Assembly (NCBI RefSeq): GCF_014201885.1
Contig: NZ_JACHFN010000005.1
Span: 62,001 to 126,000 of the forward strand
Length of the DNA: 64,000 nucleotides
Origin: Deinococcus budaensis
GTDB lineage: Bacteria; Deinococcota; Deinococci; Deinococcales; Deinococcaceae
Direction: 5' to 3'
Shown here: positions 16,811 to 23,611 of the stretch, piece after piece
Position numbering within the stretch: position 1 is the first letter of the stretch
Layout: the number at the start of each line of letters is the position of its first letter
Made by a program: the position numbers and the translations under genes
The notes under the pieces: generated by a model
Database searches by the model: none
Told to the model about the DNA's origin: nothing
Seen by the model: the letters and a program-made list of their open reading frames with translations, nothing else

Positions 16811-17500
16811 ATGCCACCTCATGCTGAATTCGGAAGTGTTGTGGACCTGATCGGGTGTGTGGCACGGTCGCCCGAACCTCGCGGGGACTGCCTCGCGTTC
16901 GTCGTGGCGGGTGAAGAACTGGTCTGCTTCTCCGACGGAAACGTCCGCGAGATGGCCTTCTACCAGCGCTGCCTGATCGAACGGAATTCCCTGTACGCCG
17001 GGAACATCCTCAAGGGAGCGGCGGTGACCGCGACCGGTCGGCTGTGGCAGACGAAAAACTCGATCACCCACAAATCCAGGGTGGAGGTGAAGGTGTCCCG
17101 CGTGCTCCAGATCGAGCGGCCAGCGGCCGACCTGGTTCAGGATGGCGGCGGGGGCTACCGGTTACGTAACGGGTACCAGCAGGTCCTGGTGTCCGGCCGG
17201 GCCGGAGGAGCAGCGCAGCGTGGCCTGATCGAGAACAACACCGAGCTAATGAGCGTGAGTCTCGCCGTTCCCGATCAGGTGCGGGACGCGGTCCACTGGG
17301 TGGACGTGTGTTCGTACGGTCCGCTGGCAGCCCACGACATCGGCCGGGGCCAGCGCGTGATCGTCAGGGGGCGCCTGTGGAACCGTGCGAAGACGCTGCC
17401 CGCAGGAGGGCGCCACACCTTTACCGTGGTGGAGGCAAGCCAGGTCTGTACCAGTCAGCTCTACCGTCCGGGGGGGACCGCCCCACTTCTGCCTAGCTGA
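16811..17500 (+). CDS. SSB-like protein with two OB folds
   Basis: The protein has 229 residues in two similar halves. The first contains the beta strands around AVTATGRLWQTKNSITHKS and ends VSRVLQIERP. The second reads VLVSGRAGG, then SVSLAVPDQVRDAVHWVDVC and QRVIVRGRLWNRA...FTVVEASQV. This is the same strand order as the clearer SSB at 52595 (VLVSGHLARD, HWIDVVLW, VVVGGRLFN). One chain with two OB folds is the Deinococcus-type SSB layout. It lacks an acidic DNAxF-like tail, so partner recruitment may differ. The start was chosen for the leaderless promoter; a TTG at 16772 is possible. Confidence 0.65.
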   Translation: MPPHAEFGSVVDLIGCVARSPEPRGDCLAFVVAGEELVCFSDGNVREMAFYQRCLIERNSLYAGNILKGAAVTATGRLWQTKNSITHKSRVEVKVSRVLQIERPAADLVQDGGGGYRLRNGYQQVLVSGRAGGAAQRGLIENNTELMSVSLAVPDQVRDAVHWVDVCSYGPLAAHDIGRGQRVIVRGRLWNRAKTLPAGGRHTFTVVEASQVCTSQLYRPGGTAPLLPS

Positions 17501-17697
17501 GGCAAGGCGGCCGTGTTTTAACCTTCGACGGCCGGAAACCCGAGCGACTGCCGTGAAGCGACGGCGGCGTCAGTACCAAAGACGTTGCTGGGTAGAAAGG
17601 CCCGCCCTCCATGAACGCACGAACAGAGCAACACGACGGCACCAGGTAGCCACCGACACAAAGGGCTTCTTGATCTCCTCCTGGCGGAAAGCCCTCC

Positions 17698-19446
17698 TCA
17701 GGGCCGGATGGCACCCATTTTGGCGGCAAAGCCTTTCGCAGTCAGGTGGCCGTCGAGCAGCTCCCTCGTGTACCGCTCAACGTCGTCCAATGCCCCGATC
17801 ATGGGGTAGAGCGCGTTGGTCATCGGCCGAATGCCGTAGGTCTGAATTACGGACTCCGCCCGCCCCTGATATTCCGGGTTCTGGTGTCGCATCATCCCGT
17901 AGGCGAGCTTGACAGCCGACACCGGAAGCCGCCAGACGGGGACAGTGCCACAGGTCTGCAACAAGTCCTTTTTCTTCTTGCGGGAGGCTCCGGGATCACC
18001 CTGCACAAAGGCGAAATCCCGACGCAGGTCGAAATCCAGTGCCCTCAACGTCAAGTCACAGGCATACACCGGTGGGATACCCAGGTCGTCGACGAAGTTG
18101 TGCTGCCCAACTTTCATCACCGAGCGCGTGGCCGACGCGCAGGCCAGGACCGGATTAGGGGCGAGCGCGAGATAGGCCGCTGCGGTGGGATGCCAGCGCT
18201 GGAGCAGCCGGGCTAGACCTGCTGGCGAGGCATACCGAATACGGGTGGCATCAGCGAAAGCTTGACGCAGCAGATGCTCGTACCTCGCGACCGAGAACCC
18301 CTCCGGAGCCTGCCAGCTCAGTGACAACTCCAGAGCCGAGCCTAAAACCAGAACCCGAATATCCAGCGCTTCAGGGTTAGGTTGTTCGGCATGTTCGAGC
18401 ACGCCCGCAGCATCGACGAACTCGCCACGGCCCAGGTGGGCGGTCGCGATTGCCCACTGCGCGAAGAGGTGCTTCCAATCGTGCCAAGGGTGACCGTTCT
18501 CTTCTGCTCTCCGGCATTGCTCAAGAACTTGCGAAAAATGCTGGGCACGTTCTTCGGCGTCCTTGCCCTCGCGCGGTACACCGTAAGCCCGCATCAATGA
18601 ACGCGTCACTTCGGTAAGCCATTGGGAGGGAGCGGAGCCTGTAGCAACGGCGTAAGTCGGTCCCTCTAAACCTCCGACACCCCAGATGGCCTCTACGCGT
18701 TGCCTGTATTCGAGCGCCCGTTCCCGACGTTCTCCTTCACTCCTGGCTACCAAGCCACTCATAATCGAAGAGGCTTCCTCGTAGTTGCCAAGCCTAAACA
18801 AGGCAGCAGCCAACTCCAGGTCCGCGTAGTGTGCGTCGTACCTGAGGGATTGGCGCCGGTCGTCCTCTACCATCTGAATGGTCGCAACGGTGTGCCCGGC
18901 ATTGGCCTTGCAACAAATCACCATCGTGCGGGCACGCGCAATGGTGATGGGAGCCTGAAGTTGCTCGGCCAGGAACAACCCTTGAGAGGCCAGCTCAATG
19001 GCGTCCTCGTACTGGCGTTCTTCAAGGAGCAGGACACACAGCGGGATGATAATGCCGACCTGACCCTCGATCACCACGTCGGATTGGGGCAGGGCAGCCA
19101 GACGTCGTTGAGCTAAGGTGAGCGCTCCCTTCATCTCAGAGATCCGAACCCGCATGTGAGGTTCACCTTGGCGCAATATTTCCAGCGAGCGCTGGAACAC
19201 CGCATACCCCTTCGCAATCTCCGCAGCAAGCAGATCTCCAGACGTGAGGCACTGCTTGGATAAGTCCTCGTATTCCGGCAAACGGTCTTGATATGCCACA
19301 CTAAGCGCGCGAATGGTAGCCAGAGTGGAGTCCATCTCGCCTAGAGCTGCAACAACTTCGCTCGGCGTCGCCCCTGCTTCAAGCTCTTCCAAATACCACT
19401 CTTGAAAGAGTCGTGTTGTATTCAGATCGACACTAAAAACGTCCAT
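17698..19446 (-). CDS. large helical TPR-like protein, possible peptide sensor
   Basis: This is a 582-residue soluble protein almost wholly alpha-helical. It shows TPR-type repeats (AAALFRLGNYEEASSIMSGL; LLLEERQYEDAIELASQGLF; WAIATAHLGRGEFVDAAGVL). No DNA-binding helix-turn-helix, signal peptide or enzyme motif is visible. It is the third gene of a minus-strand operon, starting 15 bases after the stop of a 51-residue secreted peptide and downstream of an M3 oligopeptidase. Helical-repeat proteins next to small exported peptides recall Rap/PlcR-type (RRNPP) receptors, but here the missing DNA-binding domain suggests a Rap-like protein-protein regulator. That role is inference from the neighbourhood. 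Confidence 0.7.
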   Translation of the reverse strand: MDVFSVDLNTTRLFQEWYLEELEAGATPSEVVAALGEMDSTLATIRALSVAYQDRLPEYEDLSKQCLTSGDLLAAEIAKGYAVFQRSLEILRQGEPHMRVRISEMKGALTLAQRRLAALPQSDVVIEGQVGIIIPLCVLLLEERQYEDAIELASQGLFLAEQLQAPITIARARTMVICCKANAGHTVATIQMVEDDRRQSLRYDAHYADLELAAALFRLGNYEEASSIMSGLVARSEGERRERALEYRQRVEAIWGVGGLEGPTYAVATGSAPSQWLTEVTRSLMRAYGVPREGKDAEERAQHFSQVLEQCRRAEENGHPWHDWKHLFAQWAIATAHLGRGEFVDAAGVLEHAEQPNPEALDIRVLVLGSALELSLSWQAPEGFSVARYEHLLRQAFADATRIRYASPAGLARLLQRWHPTAAAYLALAPNPVLACASATRSVMKVGQHNFVDDLGIPPVYACDLTLRALDFDLRRDFAFVQGDPGASRKKKKDLLQTCGTVPVWRLPVSAVKLAYGMMRHQNPEYQGRAESVIQTYGIRPMTNALYPMIGALDDVERYTRELLDGHLTAKGFAAKMGAIRP

Positions 19447-19461
19447 AGAGAGCCGCGTTAT

Positions 19462-19617
19462 TTAATGGTTCTGGCGGGTGCGGTCGTCACGGCTGTAGTC
19501 CACGCAGCAGGCACTCTGATTAATGGGCACGACATCTTGCGCCAGCCCCCTATTCGCAGCGACCACTCCCAGACCAATACCTAGAACGAGCAGATATCCT
19601 ACGAGCTTTTTCGACAT
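19462..19617 (-). CDS. 51-aa secreted peptide precursor (candidate signal or toxin)
   Basis: The ATG at 19617 is preceded by AGGAGGAGTT, an ideal ribosome site beginning right after the stop of the oligopeptidase gene (gap 10 bases). The product starts MSKKLVGYLLVLGIGLGVVA: a basic n-region and a hydrophobic core of about 16 residues. A likely signal-peptidase site follows Gly-Leu-Ala, giving a mature peptide of about 25 residues that begins QDVVPINQ, contains two adjacent Cys (SACCVDY) and ends charged. The stop is TAA at 19462-19464. Peptidase before and TPR protein after suggest a processed, sensed peptide. It could instead be a bacteriocin or a small lipoprotein-like peptide. Confidence 0.75.
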   Translation of the reverse strand: MSKKLVGYLLVLGIGLGVVAANRGLAQDVVPINQSACCVDYSRDDRTRQNH

Positions 19618-19627
19618 AACTCCTCCT

Positions 19628-21295
19628 TTAGCTGAGCCATTCGTTTAGCACGTCTCGAGCAACAATGAGTTGATTTCTCGAGAAAGGGAACACGATCCCA
19701 GCCTCAGCAAAAATCGCCGTCGGTCCCGCAGTGGCGCCCATCCGCATGGCCGCTTTGAGTCGCGCGAGTGCGCCTGCCGCGTCTTCTTGGTAAGCGCGCA
19801 CGAACAACAGGGCGGCTACCGTGGCAATGGCATACTCGATATTGTAAAAACTGTGGAGAAACAAGAATCGGTTCTGCCACCGCTTGCGGAGAATATCCTC
19901 ATGTGCCGACCAGTCCACGACAGGGCGGTGATACAGCGTCAGGTAGTGGGCGTCAATCTCTTCGATGGTGACGTCCCGAGTCTGCTGGTAAAGCCAGAGC
20001 TCAATCCGCACTCGCTCGTCCACATCCCGCAATCGAGAGAGAAAGCCTGCGGCCAGGGACTGTTCATACCATCTCCGCTCGTCTGAACCCAGGTTGAGAT
20101 TCTTATACAGATAAGATTCGCCCAATATATTGAAAACGAAAGCACAAAATTCGCGGACCTCCATAAAATTGTAGAAGTCCCAAACGAGGTTGTTAGGGTT
20201 GGAGGAAAGGAAATGCGAGTGAACCGAATGACCTAGCTCGTGTAACAACGTTCCGAAGCCCATGAGCCCGTCTGTATCGCTACACAGCACCTCAGACGTA
20301 CCGTAAGCGAAGAGATGAACTGAAAGGTTGCCAGTGTCCTTGCCCAAACGTGGCAAGAGGTCCATTCTTCCCTCGGCTTCCAGCTTACGGACCACTGCAC
20401 CAAATGCAGGATCAAGGTGATCCAGAACCCGTTGAGCAGTTGCGACGTACTCCTCCACCCGAAGCGTGTTGCTTGCTGGAGGCTCCAACTTGACGGTTAA
20501 ATCCCAAGGCTTCAGCTGCCCTATCCCAAGCTTCTTCGCTCGGTCGTGGTCTACCTGTGCGGTCAAAGGTGCGAACACCTCAGCCATGCCGTCCAGGAAC
20601 TCCACGGCCTCCTGGATGGTGTATTCCCGGTTGGTCTGCCGCCAGACATGCTCGGCGTAATTGTCGCTTCCGGCCTGGACAGCCACCTGCTGCCGTGCTC
20701 GCAGGAGTTCGGCGAACAGAGCGTCTAAATCGCGAGAAACGCCCAGGTCGGACCGCTTGATCGCCTTCCAGATGACCTCACGTTCGTCAGCCTCTGTCGA
20801 GGATTTCAGCCGGTTCCTTGCCTCCTGGGCAAGCAAGCTGCCTCCTGCCAATTCAACCGTTTGATTGGTCGTGATGCTGTTGTACTGCCTGCTTAGAAGG
20901 CGCGCTTGGGCCAGTGCCTCTCGCAGTTCCTCCGTGTGTTGTCCCCCCAATTCGGCCACCAATTTGCGCGCAAGTCCGGGCTGGAGTTTAGCTACACCCG
21001 CATTTAATACTGCGCGGTCCAACGGCTCTTCGTACGCCTCCAGCTTTGGCATCCAGGTCCCCATCAGATGCTTGTAAATCGCCTGCGCCTGAGCGTCATT
21101 CGAATTACGTTCAGTCGCCAGGAGGCGCTCCGCCCACAGGGTCTGAACTCTGCACTTGACGCGGCTGTACTTCCTCAGCCAGTCAGGAAGCGTCTTGGCA
21201 TCCACTGGAGTCGTGTGTAAGGCTTCCAGATCGCTCAAAAGCGCCGCAGCCTGGGAGTCCAGTTCGGCCACGGAATCGGCCGTCGAAGCGGTCAT
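19628..21295 (-). CDS. pepF: M3-family oligoendopeptidase (PepF-like)
   Basis: This 555-residue cytoplasmic zinc peptidase of family M3 cleaves short peptides. The zinc motif HELGHSVHSHF (about residues 351-361) is followed about 25 residues later by a Glu in FMEVREF, the third ligand. The C-terminal block (HYLTLYHRPVVDWS, then FYNIEYAIATVAALL) is typical of M3B enzymes. There is no signal peptide. The ATG is 5 bases after a -10-like TATAGT, so the mRNA is probably leaderless. The next gene, 10 bases downstream, is a tiny exported peptide, so the enzyme may process or degrade that peptide after re-import. Confidence 0.88.
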   Translation of the reverse strand: MTASTADSVAELDSQAAALLSDLEALHTTPVDAKTLPDWLRKYSRVKCRVQTLWAERLLATERNSNDAQAQAIYKHLMGTWMPKLEAYEEPLDRAVLNAGVAKLQPGLARKLVAELGGQHTEELREALAQARLLSRQYNSITTNQTVELAGGSLLAQEARNRLKSSTEADEREVIWKAIKRSDLGVSRDLDALFAELLRARQQVAVQAGSDNYAEHVWRQTNREYTIQEAVEFLDGMAEVFAPLTAQVDHDRAKKLGIGQLKPWDLTVKLEPPASNTLRVEEYVATAQRVLDHLDPAFGAVVRKLEAEGRMDLLPRLGKDTGNLSVHLFAYGTSEVLCSDTDGLMGFGTLLHELGHSVHSHFLSSNPNNLVWDFYNFMEVREFCAFVFNILGESYLYKNLNLGSDERRWYEQSLAAGFLSRLRDVDERVRIELWLYQQTRDVTIEEIDAHYLTLYHRPVVDWSAHEDILRKRWQNRFLFLHSFYNIEYAIATVAALLFVRAYQEDAAGALARLKAAMRMGATAGPTAIFAEAGIVFPFSRNQLIVARDVLNEWLS

Positions 21296-21299
21296 ACCC

Positions 21300-21306
21300 T
21301 ACTATA
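21300..21306. promoter_or_regulatory. shared divergent -10 region TACTATA
   Basis: Only 24 bases separate the two divergent start codons (21295 and 21320). On the minus strand TATAGT (21301-21306) sits 5 bases before the ATG. On the plus strand TACTAT (21300-21305) sits 14 bases before the ATG. The two -10 elements overlap, so the two transcripts probably compete or are co-controlled. Confidence 0.5.
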
Positions 21307-21319
21307 CCGTGGGCAGCAC

Positions 21320-21760
21320 ATGACTCCCCGACGCGATCTGGACCCCTACCTCGCGCTGATTCCGGCGGTTGTCCTGTGCGCTGTGGCCGTGGTTCACCTG
21401 TGGCGCTGGCACCACGAGCCCGTGTCCTCGTGGCGCGGGGGCGGTTTCGGCATGTACGCCGACATCAACGACGAGGCGGGGCGGTATCTCAGGGTCTACG
21501 TGCTACGCGACGATTGGCAACCTGCCGAGCTGAACGACCGCCTCACCACGCGGGTCACGAATGTGCGACTCAACCCGACCAGGTTCAACGTCACCGCTTT
21601 CGCGGACTACTTGGCTTGTAGCGACCTCTTTCTGTCCCAGAATATAGGCGCCAAGCGAATCCGGCTGGAGTACTGGGAGCAGAAGTTCGAGGCGAACACT
21701 TCGACCGTGCGGATGGAGAAACGTCTGGAGGTGAGCCGTGAACCCTGCCGAGTGGGCTAG
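21320..21760 (+). CDS. single-pass membrane protein with GGGFGMYAD motif
   Basis: The protein has 146 residues: one N-terminal transmembrane helix (LALIPAVVLCAVAVVHLW), then SSWRGGGFGMYADIND and an outward soluble domain of about 100 residues. The Trp-Gly-Phe-Met pattern after one helix recalls small partners of HTTM-type membrane proteins, such as SdpA beside SdpB in peptide-toxin production. The next gene, overlapping it by 23 bases, is such a multi-pass protein. The recollection of SdpA is by layout only, not by residue identity. Confidence 0.6.
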   Translation: MTPRRDLDPYLALIPAVVLCAVAVVHLWRWHHEPVSSWRGGGFGMYADINDEAGRYLRVYVLRDDWQPAELNDRLTTRVTNVRLNPTRFNVTAFADYLACSDLFLSQNIGAKRIRLEYWEQKFEANTSTVRMEKRLEVSREPCRVG

Positions 21761-22610
21761 ATCGTATGTCCGCCTCTGCGCCTCGCTTGACCCCTTCTGG
21801 GCCATCTCCGCGATGACGCTGGTGGTGATGGTCCGCTACGAGCAGGGCGCTTGGTTCTACAGCATCCTCAACGCAGTCCTGCTCAGCCTGGCGTGCCTGT
21901 TTCCGCAGGTTGTGAGGCGGGAGCAGTTCTGGCTGGCGGTCTGTCTGGTGGGTGGATCGTCGATCATCCTCAACTGGTATCTCCACGGCAACCACATCTA
22001 TTTGCAGTTCTACTGGACGCTGGCGCTGCTCATCTCGTGCTTCGCGAGGAACCAGATGCGCGTCCTCGCCCTGAGCGCCCGTTGGCTGGTGGGAGGCGTC
22101 TTTCTCTTTGCCTGCATCTGGAAACTGGTTTCGGCGGATTTTCAGAGTGGGGCCACCATGCGCTACCTGATGAGCGCCACGCTTCCCCTAGGTCAGAGTG
22201 CCGTGGTCCTTACCGAACTGACCGGCCCACAGTTGGCGGAGAATATGGCGGCCGTCGAAAGGGTCATCGCCGCACCGGGGGCCGCGTCCACCTCGATCAT
22301 CGTGCCGCCTGGCTTGGGCATGCTGGCCGACATCCTGACGAGGGCGACGTGGGTCATGGAGGGGTGGATGGCCCTGGTGTTTCTCAGCCCGCTCTCCACC
22401 CGCTGGCGGTGGCTGCGCGAGGCGAGTTTGCTGGTCTTCTTCGTCACGGCCTACACGCTCCTCCCCGTAGCCGCGTTCGCCACCCAACTGGCTTACCTCG
22501 GGTACGCGCTGACCCGCTCGGACCGGTACCGGGCAGCCTTCATCGCCGCGTATTTCGCGTACCAACTCGCGGATCTAGGTCTAGGAAGGGTCTGGAGCCC
22601 CACCTATTGA
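21738..22610 (+). CDS. multi-pass membrane protein, HTTM-like
   Basis: The protein has 290 residues with about seven or eight hydrophobic helices, for example AISAMTLVVMV, LNAVLLSLACLF, FWLAVCLVGGSSIILNW, FYWTLALLISCFA and LVGGVFLFACIWKLVS. The YLHGNHIYLQFYWTLALL region and the Trp/Lys around WKL resemble the membrane core of HTTM proteins (vitamin K-dependent carboxylase-like, SdpB). The GTG start at 21738 lies inside the previous gene, so they are coupled. With the divergent secreted peptide this pair could modify or export a peptide, or give immunity. That is inference. Confidence 0.6.
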   Translation: MNPAEWARSYVRLCASLDPFWAISAMTLVVMVRYEQGAWFYSILNAVLLSLACLFPQVVRREQFWLAVCLVGGSSIILNWYLHGNHIYLQFYWTLALLISCFARNQMRVLALSARWLVGGVFLFACIWKLVSADFQSGATMRYLMSATLPLGQSAVVLTELTGPQLAENMAAVERVIAAPGAASTSIIVPPGLGMLADILTRATWVMEGWMALVFLSPLSTRWRWLREASLLVFFVTAYTLLPVAAFATQLAYLGYALTRSDRYRAAFIAAYFAYQLADLGLGRVWSPTY

Positions 22611-22873
22611 TGACGGCCAAAGTACGAATCGATTTTCTCCAGGAGCCTGACGCCGTGGAGCACGTCATAGAGCTCGCCCGTGCTGTTGACCAGCTCCGAT
22701 TTACGCCGTTCTCAATAAGAGGTTCTCATCAAGTGGTCGCCTCAAAGTCGTGTCGGTTTTCGCTGGCGCACCTAGCATTTTTTTATGCGGTGCTTGAACG
22801 TTTCTCCCATCGGAACAGGCCGCGCCCGGTCGCGTTTGCCGACAGTAGGCGGCGCCCATTCGAGCAGCCGGCT

Positions 22874-23128
22874 ATGACGTCGTCCCCACATCTGGCGTTG
22901 TATTTGGCCGCCGTGCAGCGCTGCCGACAGCACGACTGGGCGCAGGCCACCACGTCCCTCCAGCAGGCGCTGGAGTCCTGTCCACCGCAACAGCTCACCC
23001 AGTCCGATTGCGCCACGCTCCGCACGGTCAGTGACGATCTGGTGTACCTGGGCCAACTTCTCCCGTCTCCAGCACCCATCCTCACCTTGCTGTCACGCCT
23101 CATCGAACTGGAACGGAGGCCTGTCTGA
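22874..23128 (+). CDS. small helical hypothetical protein, 84 aa
   Basis: From the ATG at 22874 the product is an 84-residue helical protein resembling one TPR-type repeat pair (LALYLAAVQRCRQHDWAQAT, then SLQQALESCPPQQLTQSDC). The frame is open upstream to an ATG at 22613 (MTAKVRIDFLQEPDAVEHVI), which would add 87 residues that look less natural after residue 40. A hairpin with a run of seven T (about 22768-22796) lies in that upstream part. No family is named. Confidence 0.45.
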   Translation: MTSSPHLALYLAAVQRCRQHDWAQATTSLQQALESCPPQQLTQSDCATLRTVSDDLVYLGQLLPSPAPILTLLSRLIELERRPV

Positions 23129-23251
23129 TCCCTATTCATAGGAACGACGCGGCCATCCAGTTGGACCGGTGTTCAAGCTGAGGCAGGTTGGTTCAACGAA
23201 AATGCGCGCAGCCATCTTCCACCATGCGATTGGAGAAAACGGGGGTTCGTT

Positions 23252-23611
23252 GTGCCGGCACTCCGCCCCACCCCAGCGCACACGCTTACTTCTGCGCTAC
23301 AGCCGCTGTTCCGTCCCTGGGGGGGCTGGCATGCCCTGCTGAGGCATCGCGCTGCCACCTCCGGCGTAGTTCGCTTCGCATTGACCTTGACGATCTTGTC
23401 ATTGGTTCTGCTCGACCTGATGCGGTACGCCCTGGCTCTTCTGCTCGCCCTGTCCACGGTCGGCCTGACCGTTCTGATCGGCATAGGGTACCTGGGGTTC
23501 GTGCTCTTTGTCGTGCTGTTCTCCGGTCTGGTCGGCGGCGCCTTCGCCGTGCGGGACGCTCCCGCGGGGCGGTGCTGGCCCAATGACCGGTACCTGGGAC
23601 CCCGGCCGTGA
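23252..23611 (+). CDS. small membrane protein preceding the STAND regulator
   Basis: The protein has 119 residues from a GTG, with a basic N-terminal 40 residues and then two strong hydrophobic helices (FALTLTILSLVLLDLMRYAL and TVLIGIGYLGFVLFVVLFSG). Its TGA overlaps the GTG of the next gene (GTGA at 23608-23611). It may anchor or inform the adjacent STAND protein. No family is recognised. Confidence 0.5.
   Translation: MPALRPTPAHTLTSALQPLFRPWGGWHALLRHRAATSGVVRFALTLTILSLVLLDLMRYALALLLALSTVGLTVLIGIGYLGFVLFVVLFSGLVGGAFAVRDAPAGRCWPNDRYLGPRP

Noticed and set aside
21851..23128. 425-residue open frame through the HTTM-like gene
   Set aside because: Up to about 22610 it is a shadow of the membrane protein; only the last part may be coding.
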